Assembly: GCF_002217435.1 (NCBI RefSeq)
Contig: NZ_MUHF01000002.1
Coordinates: 1 to 64,000 of the forward strand
DNA from: Flavobacterium reichenbachii
Lineage (GTDB): Bacteria; Bacteroidota; Bacteroidia; Flavobacteriales; Flavobacteriaceae
DNA: 64,000 nt
Reading direction: 5' to 3'
The translations under genes and the position numbers were made by a program. This document shows positions 53,696 through 62,326 of this stretch, piece after piece. Within the stretch, counting starts at the first letter, position 1; each line of letters begins with the position of its first letter. The notes below the pieces were generated by a model. The model saw nothing but the letters and a program-made list of their open reading frames with translations. It searched no databases and was not told the DNA's origin.

Positions 53696-53732
53696 AGAAA
53701 AAATCCGACTTGCTTTCACAAATCGGATTTTA
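53696..53732 (-). terminator. Terminator of the DUF2314-ankyrin gene (AATCCGA family)
   Basis: AAATCCGACTTG ... CACAAATCGGATTT with a T-run on the minus strand, 11 bp past the stop at 53743. Confidence 0.85.
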
Positions 53733-53742
53733 AATTTGAATA

Positions 53743-54489
53743 TTAAAATAACGGAATTAAATGTTCCCATTTCAGTTCTTTAGCATAATCTAATGGAGTT
53801 TTACCATGAACGGTTTTTGCATTTTTATCGGCGCCAGATTCTATTAGAATTTGTACAGAGGTACTGTTTCCTGCAATCGTTTCCCGATGTAAAAAAGTAT
53901 AACCCAATTCATCTTTCCCGTTAATTTCGTTCGGATTATTTTTTATAAAATCGACAAGGCTCTCTTTCATGTTTTTACTCATCGGATGCTCGATTAAATT
54001 TTCTGGTTTTTCTTTTTGTTCAAAGACAACCAGAATATCATTATAATCGCCAAAATCCATTCCCCAAGCTTCATCGTGTGCTTCTCTTTCGTCCTCGCTC
54101 ATCTCAGATCTCATAGCTTGTATGGTAAAACCTCCGTAGGTTTTTCCCTGGCTTGCAAACAACCAGTCACTGATTTGATTAATCGGAATTGCTACTTCGT
54201 CTCCATTGCTCACATTGGTTAGTTCGCCAGGATCGTTTACTAAAATGCCATAAATATTTTCACCGTCAAAATTGATTTCGTTGATCCACATATGTTCTAC
54301 TACAGTTTCATTATCTATTTCCTGAGTAAAAGCCACCTTTACGCAGGCAACGTCGAGTCCCGGAATGATTCGGCGGTATTCCCATGATAATTCTCTCCAG
54401 AAATATTTAAAGGTTTCCTGTGCTTTTTGAAAAGCTTCGATCATTTTTGGATTTTCTCCGTCGGCGAAGAATATGGGTGTGTTTTCCAT
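53743..54489 (-). CDS. DUF2314 protein with C-terminal ankyrin repeats
   Basis: 248 residues. The first 150 residues are a DUF2314-like domain (FQKAQETFKYFWRELSWEYRRIIPGLDVACVKVAF, GEVAIP-like GDEVAIPINQISDWLF, GGFTIQAMRSEMSEDE). The last 60 carry ankyrin repeats (GKDELGYTFLHRETIAGNSTSVQILIESGADKNAKTVHGKTPLDYA). Such fusions occur in bacterial protein-protein interaction and immunity contexts. Separated from the next operon by a terminator. Confidence 0.85.
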   Translation of the reverse strand: MENTPIFFADGENPKMIEAFQKAQETFKYFWRELSWEYRRIIPGLDVACVKVAFTQEIDNETVVEHMWINEINFDGENIYGILVNDPGELTNVSNGDEVAIPINQISDWLFASQGKTYGGFTIQAMRSEMSEDEREAHDEAWGMDFGDYNDILVVFEQKEKPENLIEHPMSKNMKESLVDFIKNNPNEINGKDELGYTFLHRETIAGNSTSVQILIESGADKNAKTVHGKTPLDYAKELKWEHLIPLF

Positions 54490-54540
54490 TATGTATATTT
54501 TTATAAGTTTTTAAAAATTCTTTGGGATTTTAAACGAATA

Positions 54541-54573
54541 AAAAACCGATTTGTTTTGCAAATCGGTTTTTTA
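54541..54573 (-). terminator. Terminator of the SPFH/zinc-ribbon operon (AATCCGA-related)
   Basis: AAACCGATTTG / CAAATCGGTTT stem with T6 on the minus strand, about 20 bp after the stop at 54592. It shares the CGATTTG/CAAATCG core with the other five copies. Confidence 0.85.
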
Positions 54574-54591
54574 TCATGAAAAGAAATTCAA

Positions 54592-55551
54592 TTAGAAATT
54601 TACATCATCTGCAATATTTCCGCCTTGTTCTGCTGCAAATTTTGCTGCATATTCTTTTTGTTTTTCTTGTTGATAATTAGAGAATTCCATAATGTTTTCA
54701 GAATTCCAGTTTTGGTTTTGCTCTGTCATCCATTGCATTGCCACAGATTGGAAATCAGCAATATTAATTCCAAAATTATCTAAAATCCATTGTGCGCCGT
54801 CAATTCCGTATTCGTAAGCAGCTTGTCTTGCACCTGCAAGTTCTTCGTAGAAATAACGGTCTGTTCTAATTTTTTCAAGATTAGCAGCGCCTTCTTCTGA
54901 AATTTCAGCTTTTAGGTTTTCTAATTGCGGAACGGTTACATTTTCAGCATAATATTGTCCGAACAAAGTTGTAACTGTAAACGAAGTATCTTCGCCCATA
55001 CGCTGCGGCCAGATTGTATTTAATTCTTCCCAGATTACCGGCTCAAATCCCATTGCTTTACAAACTTCAAGATAGTCGATTCCAGCACTGATTTTAAGAC
55101 ACATTGCAGTATAAGTTCTTAAATCTACACCGTGAACAGGCTCAAGAAACGGATTATTGTCTTCGACTTTTACAAATCCTGAAGTCTGAATTCCGCTGTA
55201 TTTTAAAGAATTGGCGTGCTCAAAACGAATCATTTGATCTGAATCACAATTGTTCCATTCGGTATAAACTGCTCTTCTGTAATTAAAATAGATGTTTTGG
55301 ATGTCTTTGTCTTCAAGATTTTCTCCGCTTGCACGTTCGTCTGCAATCCATGCTTCAGCTCTTTCAGCAACTTCATTATCAAAATCTTCAACAGAATAAT
55401 GTGTTCCGTGCAGTGTTTCAGGATCGTATTCTACTTCTTGATCCTCATTTTCGTAATCATTTTTAAAATTGTCATTAGAAGTTTGTGCTTCATGATTTTG
55501 ATTTTCCGTCTTGTTGTCTCCAGTTAGAGATCCAAAAAGTTTTTTAAACAT
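54592..55551 (-). CDS. Acidic cytosolic protein of unknown function, last gene of the SPFH operon
   Basis: 319 residues. An acidic, Asn- and Glu-rich N-terminal tail (about 10-45) follows MFKKLFGSL. The main domain (about 85-310) contains RRAVYTEWNNCDSDQMIRFEHANSLKYSGIQTSGF, HGVDLRTYTAMCLKISAGIDYLEVCKAMGFEPVIWEELNTIWPQRMGED and LAGARQAAYEYGIDGAQWILDNFGI. It resembles DUF6620-like proteins, but I am not sure of the name. The 24-bp gap to the upstream gene and the shared terminator place it in the operon. Confidence 0.75.
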   Translation of the reverse strand: MFKKLFGSLTGDNKTENQNHEAQTSNDNFKNDYENEDQEVEYDPETLHGTHYSVEDFDNEVAERAEAWIADERASGENLEDKDIQNIYFNYRRAVYTEWNNCDSDQMIRFEHANSLKYSGIQTSGFVKVEDNNPFLEPVHGVDLRTYTAMCLKISAGIDYLEVCKAMGFEPVIWEELNTIWPQRMGEDTSFTVTTLFGQYYAENVTVPQLENLKAEISEEGAANLEKIRTDRYFYEELAGARQAAYEYGIDGAQWILDNFGINIADFQSVAMQWMTEQNQNWNSENIMEFSNYQQEKQKEYAAKFAAEQGGNIADDVNF

Positions 55552-55575
55552 TTTTAAAATTTTAGCGTTAATAAA

Positions 55576-56511
55576 TTATAAGTGTTGTAATTGATTTTGA
55601 TACATTTTTTCGTTGTGCTCCTTTAAATCCGGCGTAATTTTGTTCCATTCGTCATACATCGCCCTTAGATAAATTTGATGCAGTTTTGGAGCATTTTTAA
55701 TAACAAATTGTCTTTGTTGTTCCAGATCATCCATTTTTGACTGAATTTCGTTTAGAACCTTTTTATCAGATTCATGAATCTTACTTAAACCTAATTCGTG
55801 GCGTTCATGGTACAATTCGCGCTCTTTGTTGTTTTCGGTTTCAAATTCTTCATATAAGTGTACCGTTCTTTGTTCTGCCAGACCTCTGGCAATATGCTGC
55901 AGATTTCTTGCTTGTGTGCTTGGAGCAAATGTATTTTGCGTTTTGCAATACGGACATGAAATATAGGTTTCGATTAAAAAGATTTTCTCGATTTGAATAT
56001 TCCCGCCGCATTGTGTACAGTTGAATTTGTTTTTAATGGCTTCGTACTCGTCTAATATTTTTTGATATTCGATTTCGAGATCACGTTCCTGAGTTTTTTC
56101 AATTTGGGTTCTCCAATATTCATATCTGTTCTCAAAATCATTATAACGATCAGAACAATTGTTTCTAAAATCAGAAACCAGATTGTGATGTTTACTCAAT
56201 ACAGAAATCTGCGAATTGTAATGGTAATAAACGTTTAGTATTTTTTCTTCGTATGTATCTCTGGCTTTTTCCCTAATATTTGATAATTGGCCATTTACAC
56301 CAGAATAAACTCTGTGGAAAGTTCTTTTGTACAAATCATCATCACTTTGCAGAATTTCTTTAAGTTCCGGAATCGCTGCAGTGGCAAATTCTTCCATTTT
56401 GGCGTCTAATTTTTCTAAAAAAATAAACCATCTTTCTTGTGATTCCTGAAGTTCTGAATACCATTCTGGAAGAGCTTCTTCACCTTTTTGTTTGTTAAAT
56501 AATCCGAACAC
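55576..56511 (-). CDS. Coiled-coil protein with an inserted zinc ribbon
   Basis: 311 residues. Long charged helical stretches (about 10-160 and 220-300, such as QERDLEIEYQKILDEYEAIKNKF and HELGLSKIHESDKKVLNEIQSKMDDLEQQRQFV) flank a zinc ribbon with C165-x-x-C168 and C186-x-x-C189. There is no signal or membrane segment. The helical character recalls a PspA-like scaffold, but the sequence is not PspA. It is tightly linked to the zinc-ribbon gene (12-bp gap). Confidence 0.8.
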   Translation of the reverse strand: MFGLFNKQKGEEALPEWYSELQESQERWFIFLEKLDAKMEEFATAAIPELKEILQSDDDLYKRTFHRVYSGVNGQLSNIREKARDTYEEKILNVYYHYNSQISVLSKHHNLVSDFRNNCSDRYNDFENRYEYWRTQIEKTQERDLEIEYQKILDEYEAIKNKFNCTQCGGNIQIEKIFLIETYISCPYCKTQNTFAPSTQARNLQHIARGLAEQRTVHLYEEFETENNKERELYHERHELGLSKIHESDKKVLNEIQSKMDDLEQQRQFVIKNAPKLHQIYLRAMYDEWNKITPDLKEHNEKMYQNQLQHL

Positions 56512-56523
56512 TATATTTTGTAT

Positions 56524-56766
56524 TTAAATTGAATTATCTTCTTTTTTAATGTAGACTCCGTCTGTAAGTTTTACAGATAAAAACTCAAAAGAGCAATAAG
56601 CACAATGCGTTACGCCATCTTGTTTGGCTCTTCCGGCACCGCAGCTTGGGCAGTCTCTGGTGTTCATCTGCGCTTCGTTAATTTCGGTTTCACCGCCGTA
56701 ATTGGTTTGGTTTTGCGCTTTTTGTTTTAGTTTGTCTAAAAACGAAGTAACTTTTTTCTCTTCCAT
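56524..56766 (-). CDS. Small zinc-ribbon protein
   Basis: 80 residues. After a charged lead, Cys 39, 42, 55 and 58 form CPSCGAGRAKQDGVTHCAYC, a zinc ribbon. The start codon shares its A with the stop codon of the upstream SPFH gene (TAATG), so they are translationally coupled. It is probably an adaptor between the SPFH scaffold and the coiled-coil protein; this is an inference from operon order. Confidence 0.88.
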   Translation of the reverse strand: MEEKKVTSFLDKLKQKAQNQTNYGGETEINEAQMNTRDCPSCGAGRAKQDGVTHCAYCSFEFLSVKLTDGVYIKKEDNSI

Positions 56767-57719
56767 TACAATTGACTTAATAATTCGGTTTTCTTGTTTT
56801 TAAACTCGTCTTCGTCAATTAAACCGGCATCAAATAAAGATTTTAGCTTTTGAAGTTTAGAAGTTAAATCGTCTGTGATTTCTTGCTTTGGTGTTTCTTT
56901 ATTTTGCTGTAATTGATTTAAGAGAATTCCCATGCTTAGGGCATTTTGGGTTGCGTCATGAAGCGCGGTTCCTTTATCACCAATTGCATTTGCAGTATTA
57001 AATTTGGTAAACTTATCCATATCGGTTACCATATTCATATTGGTAATTTTATCGTAATGTGCTGTTACTTCTTCTGGTAATGTTACACTTGTTATGACAA
57101 ATTGCGTTAATTCGATTCCTAATTGTTCAAAATAAGGCTTTAAGTACGGTTCTATTTTTTGACCCAATTGTGTAATGTTTCCGGCAATGTCCGTAACAGT
57201 TATATTTTCGTTTGCCAGAACTTCTCCAAATTTTGGCGCTACAAAATCTCTTAATTGATTTTGTAATTCAAAAATCGTAAGTTGTTTGTAAGTCCCTGCA
57301 TATTGACGGAAAAATTTGGCAGCATCAATAATTCTAATATCAAAACTACCAAAAGCACGAACCCTGATTTGTCCGAATTGAGGATCGTTAAGCAGAATAG
57401 GAGCAGGAGTTCCCCATTTATTATTGATAAATTGATGTGTATTGAAAAAGTAAACATCGGCTTTAAACGGACTTTCAAAACCGTATTTCCAGCCTTTAAG
57501 TTTACTTAAAATAGGAATGTTTTCTGTAGACAAAGTGTGAAGTCCAGGCGAAAAAACATCTGCAAGCTGTCCTTCATTTAAAAGCATTGCATGCTGACTT
57601 TCGCGAACAGTTAGTTTTGCTCCGTTTTTAATTTCTTTATCTTCATCATAAAATTTCCACATTAGTAAATTAGGATCACTTGTTGCGGCTTCGATTATTT
57701 CAATAAAAGGTAGTTTCAT
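56766..57719 (-). CDS. YdjI-like SPFH-domain protein
   Basis: 317 residues. RESQHAMLLNEGQLADVFSPGLHTLSTENIPILSKLKGWKYGFESPFKADVYFF is the YdjI/virion-core-protein type SPFH domain (about 35-240). The tail has a short SHOCT-like helix pair (LKSLFDAGLIDEDEFKNKKTELLSQL). In Bacillus subtilis YdjI recruits PspA and zinc-ribbon partners to the membrane under stress. Here it is the first gene of a four-gene operon with two zinc-ribbon partners. No membrane segment is visible. Confidence 0.88.
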   Translation of the reverse strand: MKLPFIEIIEAATSDPNLLMWKFYDEDKEIKNGAKLTVRESQHAMLLNEGQLADVFSPGLHTLSTENIPILSKLKGWKYGFESPFKADVYFFNTHQFINNKWGTPAPILLNDPQFGQIRVRAFGSFDIRIIDAAKFFRQYAGTYKQLTIFELQNQLRDFVAPKFGEVLANENITVTDIAGNITQLGQKIEPYLKPYFEQLGIELTQFVITSVTLPEEVTAHYDKITNMNMVTDMDKFTKFNTANAIGDKGTALHDATQNALSMGILLNQLQQNKETPKQEITDDLTSKLQKLKSLFDAGLIDEDEFKNKKTELLSQL

Positions 57720-57985
57720 GAATTCTTATTTAAAAGAAATAAAAATAAGAGTTATAAGATAATTGCAATGCTTTTTTGCATCATTTTTTTAACAAATTAA
57801 GGCTAAATATTAAATAAGTATTGAATTTTACTGTTTTGTAAGTTGTTGTTTGATTTTTAGTATGGATTTTTTGATCTTCTTAGATGTATTGTAATGTTTA
57901 TTCAAATACTATTTTTTTAAACAAACTATTATTTTGTAATGAATCAAATGTCTATAGAATAGTTAAGAATGTTTTCAACTGCAGC
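57720..57985. other. Intergenic region upstream of the SPFH operon
   Basis: About 270 bp of AT-rich sequence between the SPFH gene start and the terminator of lpdA. It must carry the SPFH operon promoter, but I see no good TTG-N19-TAnnTTTG match on the minus strand. No ORF or RNA gene was seen. Confidence 0.5.
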
Positions 57986-57987
57986 AA

Positions 57988-58025
57988 TAAAAAAATCCGA
58001 CTTGTTTTCACAAATCGGATTTTTT
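57988..58025 (-). terminator. Terminator of lpdA (AATCCGA family)
   Basis: AAATCCGACTTG ... CACAAATCGGATTT with a T-run on both sides, about 60 bp past the stop at 58083. Nearly identical to the hairpin at 53696-53732. Confidence 0.85.
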
Positions 58026-58082
58026 AAATTGAAAATTATATATAACCGCAGAGTCGCTTAGGAATGCGCCTCCATGATATTT

Positions 58083-59471
58083 TTACAAGTGAATTACTTC
58101 GCCGTAAGCATCTGCAACAGCTTCCATAACAGCCTCGCTCATTGTTGGGTGAGGGTGAATAGATTTAAGGATTTCGTGACCTGTAGTTTCTAGTTTACGA
58201 GCTACAACTGCCTCAGCAATCATATCTGTAACACCAGCACCAATCATGTGGCATCCTAACCATTCTCCATATTTTGCATCAAAGATTACTTTTACGAATC
58301 CGTCAGAAGCACCAGCTGCTTTTGCTTTTCCAGAAGCAGAGAATGGGAATTTACCAATTTTTAAATCGTATCCTTTTTCTCTTGCTTGTTTTTCAGTCAA
58401 ACCAACAGAAGCGATTTCTGGAGTTGCGTAAGTACAACCCGGAACGTTTCCGTAATCGATAGGGTCTACATGTAAACCTTTAATTTTTTCAACACAGTTA
58501 ATTCCTTCTGCAGACGCTACGTGTGCCAAAGCCTGCCCTGGAGTAATATCTCCAATTGCATAATATCCAGGAATATTAGTTTGGTTGTAAGCGTTTACCA
58601 GAATTTTATCACGGTCAACAGCAATACCAACTTCCTCTAAACCAATGTTTTCAATATTTGTTTTGATACCAACTGCAGAAAGTACGATGTCAGCTTCAAG
58701 AATTTCTTCTCCTTTAGCTGTTTTTACAGTTGCTTTTACACCAGCTCCAGAAGTGTCTAACGTTTCTACAGAAGAGCTAGTCATAACTTTAATACCTGCT
58801 TTTTTCAAAGATTTTTCAAACTGTTTTGAGATATCTTCGTCTTCTACCGGTACAACATTTGGCATAAATTCTACAATGGTAACATCAGTTCCCATTGAGT
58901 TGTAGAAATGTGCAAACTCAACACCAATTGCTCCAGAACCTACAATGATCATAGATTTTGGCTGTGTTGGCAAAGTCATTGCCTGACGGTAACCAATTAC
59001 TTTTACGCCGTCTTGTGGTAAATTTGGTAACTCACGAGAGCGGGCACCAGTTGCAATGATAATATGATCTGCGCTATATTCGGTAACTTTATTGTCTTTG
59101 TCTGTAACGTCAAGTTTTTTTCCTGGTTTTAGTTTTCCAAAACCTTCAATAACGTCAATTTTATTTTTTTTCATTAAGAATTGAACACCTTTGCTCATTC
59201 CTTCTGCAACGTTACGGCTGCGTTGTACAACTGCTGGAAAATCCTTATCGAATTCAGAAACTTTTAATCCATAGTCAGAAGCGTGTTTTAAATAGTCAAA
59301 AACCTGAGCTGATTTTAATAATGCTTTTGTTGGGATACATCCCCAGTTCAAGCATACACCACCTAAGTTTTCTTTTTCAACTACAGCTACTTTAAAGCCT
59401 AATTGTGAAGCTCTAATAGCTGTTACATATCCGCCAGGACCACTTCCTAAAACAATAACGTCGTATTTCAT
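58083..59471 (-). CDS. lpdA: Dihydrolipoyl dehydrogenase (E3)
   Basis: 462 residues. FAD-binding GSGPGGYVTAIRASQLG at 9-25, the redox disulfide in GGVCLNWGCIPTK near 37-49, the NAD-binding GSGAIGVEFAHFYNSMG near 177 and the C-terminal HPHPTMSE with the catalytic His. It reoxidises dihydrolipoate on pyruvate, 2-oxoglutarate and glycine-cleavage complexes. The E1 and E2 genes are not nearby, as is usual for flavobacteria. Confidence 0.96.
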   Translation of the reverse strand: MKYDVIVLGSGPGGYVTAIRASQLGFKVAVVEKENLGGVCLNWGCIPTKALLKSAQVFDYLKHASDYGLKVSEFDKDFPAVVQRSRNVAEGMSKGVQFLMKKNKIDVIEGFGKLKPGKKLDVTDKDNKVTEYSADHIIIATGARSRELPNLPQDGVKVIGYRQAMTLPTQPKSMIIVGSGAIGVEFAHFYNSMGTDVTIVEFMPNVVPVEDEDISKQFEKSLKKAGIKVMTSSSVETLDTSGAGVKATVKTAKGEEILEADIVLSAVGIKTNIENIGLEEVGIAVDRDKILVNAYNQTNIPGYYAIGDITPGQALAHVASAEGINCVEKIKGLHVDPIDYGNVPGCTYATPEIASVGLTEKQAREKGYDLKIGKFPFSASGKAKAAGASDGFVKVIFDAKYGEWLGCHMIGAGVTDMIAEAVVARKLETTGHEILKSIHPHPTMSEAVMEAVADAYGEVIHL

Positions 59472-59595
59472 TTTTTTGGTTTTTAGTATTTACTATCGAA
59501 AATGAATTTTAATAATTCCGAAATTCAATTTCAATCTCTTTGTTATTTGTGTTTGCGAATTTAAGGATTTATTTTAAATTTTTATTTGTTTTTTT

Positions 59596-59765
59596 GTTTC
59601 AGGTTTTAGGTTTCAAGTTTTGTGTTTAGATTTTTCAAGCAGATTGCTTTAAAAAAAATTGCCACGGATTTTACAAAATCCCACTAGTTAAAATTAAAAA
59701 TTAGTGGAATTTTGTAAAACTCGTGGCAAACTATTTATATTCATAGTAAAAACCTGAAACAAAAA
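59596..59765. repeat. Nested hairpin: 7-bp GTTTCAG units around a 28-bp palindrome
   Basis: The outer arms are GTTTCAGGTTTTAGG with GTTTCAAGTTT on the left and AAACCTGAAAC on the right. Inside, 59659-59686 and 59702-59729 form a long inverted repeat (TTGCCACGGATTTTACAAAA against TTTTGTAAAACTCGTGGCAA). It lies between lpdA and the HNH gene. No protein. Confidence 0.8.
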
Positions 59766-59769
59766 CTTT

Positions 59770-60366
59770 TTACACCTTTACGTGTCCCCAGTTTTCACCG
59801 CTTGCAATTCTTCTGATCTGCATTTCGCTGACACCAAATTGTTTGGCAATCATCTTAAGACGTGTTTTTTGTTCTGGTCTTGCCAGGATTTTTTTAATTA
59901 ACATTACTTTGGTAGTCGTTAATTTTCTTCCGTCTGATTTTAGGTTATGTTCGATCAAATTCTTTTTGGCCTGAATGACACGCGGGCTTTTTCGGCTGTG
60001 CGCCATCATTTCTGCTTTTGTTGCCCAGCGTAAATTATTGGCGTCATCATTACTTCGGTTGTAATCTAAATGAAGTACATAAGTTTGTTCTTCGGATTGT
60101 TTTGTAATAAAATACTGTGCGACTAATTTGTATAGGAAGAGATATTTGTTAACGATTTTGTCATCTATTTTAACTTTAAATCTAAAAGTTGGATAACCAT
60201 CACTTAAACCTCCTTTTAAAAGGCGTCCGTTTTCTATTTCGTCTGTAAAACTAATTAAACGTCCTTTGTTTGAAATGGCATATCGTAATTGCAATGAGGC
60301 GTTTATATCTATTTCTTTGAATTCTTCATTTGGATAAAATCTTGTTTGTGGCATTTTCTTTTTCAT
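59770..60366 (-). CDS. NUMOD4/HNH-endonuclease-like protein with C-terminal HTH
   Basis: 198 residues. The N-terminal part (YAISNKGRLISFTDEIENGRLLKGGLSDGYPTFRF) is a NUMOD4-like motif. HLDYNRSNDDANNLRWATKAE near 101-120 is an HNH signature (His, Asn, His/Asn spacing). The C-terminus ends with a helix-turn-helix (MIAKQFGVSEMQIRRIASGENW). The combination is typical of free-standing homing-type nucleases in phages and genomes. Here it sits in an intergenic slot with no intron; a domesticated DNA-binding role is possible. The start is uncertain (MKKK or MPQT). Confidence 0.82.
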   Translation of the reverse strand: MKKKMPQTRFYPNEEFKEIDINASLQLRYAISNKGRLISFTDEIENGRLLKGGLSDGYPTFRFKVKIDDKIVNKYLFLYKLVAQYFITKQSEEQTYVLHLDYNRSNDDANNLRWATKAEMMAHSRKSPRVIQAKKNLIEHNLKSDGRKLTTTKVMLIKKILARPEQKTRLKMIAKQFGVSEMQIRRIASGENWGHVKV

Positions 60367-60493
60367 TTAATTATAATCTCAAAGATAACGAAAAGCCAAA
60401 AAAGACTATGTTAAAGTGCTGGTTGTGAAATGCAGTTTTATGATTCCTATAACGCAATTTTAACTTTTTAATTAGAATTTATCTGCTCAAAAT

Positions 60494-62248
60494 CTAATTT
60501 GCGGCCACAAATTGCGAATCATACAGGTTTTTGTAATAACCGTCTGCTTTTTGAAGTAATTCATGATGTGTTCCTTCTTCGACAATTAAACCTTTATCCA
60601 TTACAATAATTTTATCGGCATTTACGATAGTCGCCAATCGATGTGCAATGATAATCGAAGTTCTTCCTTTTGTAATCGTTTCTGTAGCACGCTGAATTAA
60701 TTCCTCAGAATAAGTATCAATTGATGATGTTGCTTCATCTAAAATCAAAATACTTGGATTGCTTACATAAGATCTTAAAAAGGCAATCAACTGACGCTGG
60801 CCAGAAGAAAGCATAACACCGCGTTCTTTTACATCAAAATCATAATTGTCCGGAAGACTCATAATAAAGTCATGAACACCTATTTTCTTGGCTGCGTCTA
60901 AAACCTGTTCGCGGGTTATTTCTTCATTGTGCAGTGTAATGTTGTTATAAATGGTATCTGCAAACAAAAAAACATCCTGCAAAACCACTGCAATTTGTTT
61001 ACGTAAAGAAGCTAAAGTGTAATCTTCGATATTTTGACCGTCAATAAAAATAGTGCCGCTGTTAATCTCGTAAAAACGATTTAATAAATTAATAATAGTC
61101 GATTTTCCGGCACCTGTAGAACCAACAATTGCAATTGTTTGTCCGGAAGCCACAGAAAGATCAATTCCTTTTATAACTTCTTCTTCTGGAATATAACTAA
61201 AACGTACGTCTTTGAATTCTATAATTCCTTCAAAAATTGGCGCTTCAAGAATTCCTGTATCCTGAATATGATCTTGTGTGTCAATAATATCAAAAACACG
61301 ATTGGCAGCAATCATTCCCAATTGCATCTCATTAAATTTATCTGCAATTTGACGCAGCGGATTAAATAGCATTCCGATAAACATCGTATACGAAAATAAA
61401 TCTCCAAAAGTTGTAAACTGATCCCCATTCAAAATCCTAAATCCGCCGTAAACAACAACCAAGCCTAAAGTAATAGACGAAATTATATCGGCAATCGGAA
61501 AAAATATGGAGTTATAAAGGATCGTTTTGATCCACGCTACTTTATGTTTATTATTGATTTCCTTAAAGTTTTCTGCCTCTATTTTTTCTCGGTTAAAAAG
61601 CTGCACGATTTTCATTCCCGTAACGCGCTCCTGTACAAAAGAGTTCATATTGGCGATTTGAGTTCGAACTTCCTCAAAAGCAACCTGCATTTTACGCTGA
61701 AAAATTCTTGTTATGTAAACTAAGATAGGCATGGCGATTACTACAATCCAGGTAAGTTTCCAGTTCATGTAAAACATAAAAAGCAAGACTACAATCATTT
61801 TCATTAAATCAGAAATAATCATAAACAATCCCTGACTGAAAATACGGGCGATCGATTCAATATCAGAGACAGATCTGGTTACCAATTGTCCAACCGGAAC
61901 CAAATCAAAATACTTCATCCTAAAACTCAAGATATGTTTAAAAAGCTTATTTCTAATATCTTTTACGATATCTTGTCCCAGCCAGTTTGCCCAGAAAACA
62001 AAATAGAACTGAGAAAAAACTTCCATCAGGAGAACCACGCCCATCAAAACAATATACATCAATAAACCGTATTTGTCGTGCGTCTTGATATAGCCGTCCA
62101 CCGTTTGTTTTAATAAATAAGGACGAAGAGCTGCAAAAACTGAAAGAGAAATGGCAAAAATTATAACGCCGTAATAGCGCCATTTATAAGGTTTGGTATA
62201 GGTTAAAATTCTTTTGAATAATCCGGTATCGAATGCTTTTGCTTTCAT
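60494..62248 (-). CDS. MsbA-like ABC exporter (membrane plus ATPase)
   Basis: 584 residues. Six membrane helices in the first 310 residues and an ATPase domain after: Walker A GSTGAGKSTI, Q-loop, signature LSSGQRQL, Walker B ILILDEATSSID and H-loop AHRLAT. The half-transporter is expected to form a homodimer that exports a lipid, drug or peptide; MsbA-type flippases move lipid A. The exact substrate cannot be read. It is 75 bp from truA on the same strand. Confidence 0.94.
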   Translation of the reverse strand: MKAKAFDTGLFKRILTYTKPYKWRYYGVIIFAISLSVFAALRPYLLKQTVDGYIKTHDKYGLLMYIVLMGVVLLMEVFSQFYFVFWANWLGQDIVKDIRNKLFKHILSFRMKYFDLVPVGQLVTRSVSDIESIARIFSQGLFMIISDLMKMIVVLLFMFYMNWKLTWIVVIAMPILVYITRIFQRKMQVAFEEVRTQIANMNSFVQERVTGMKIVQLFNREKIEAENFKEINNKHKVAWIKTILYNSIFFPIADIISSITLGLVVVYGGFRILNGDQFTTFGDLFSYTMFIGMLFNPLRQIADKFNEMQLGMIAANRVFDIIDTQDHIQDTGILEAPIFEGIIEFKDVRFSYIPEEEVIKGIDLSVASGQTIAIVGSTGAGKSTIINLLNRFYEINSGTIFIDGQNIEDYTLASLRKQIAVVLQDVFLFADTIYNNITLHNEEITREQVLDAAKKIGVHDFIMSLPDNYDFDVKERGVMLSSGQRQLIAFLRSYVSNPSILILDEATSSIDTYSEELIQRATETITKGRTSIIIAHRLATIVNADKIIVMDKGLIVEEGTHHELLQKADGYYKNLYDSQFVAAN

Positions 62249-62260
62249 TTGTTTTTTATA

Positions 62261-62326
62261 TGCTTTAAGCTTTAGGCTTTCGGCAGCAGACTCAACACTA
62301 AAGCCTATTGCTTACAGCTTACAGCT
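62261..62326. repeat. GCTTTAA/GCTTACA heptad hairpin between truA and the ABC gene
   Basis: Left: GCTTTAAGCTTTAGGCTTTC. Right: AAAGCCTATTGCTTACAGCT with GCTTACAGCT. It ends at the truA stop codon, sharing its CT bases (62325-62326). Period-7 design as in the GTTTCAA hairpins. Confidence 0.7.

Noticed and set aside
59770..60366. Homing endonuclease in an intron or intein
   Set aside because: The neighbouring genes lpdA and the ABC exporter are both intact and no splice structure surrounds it.
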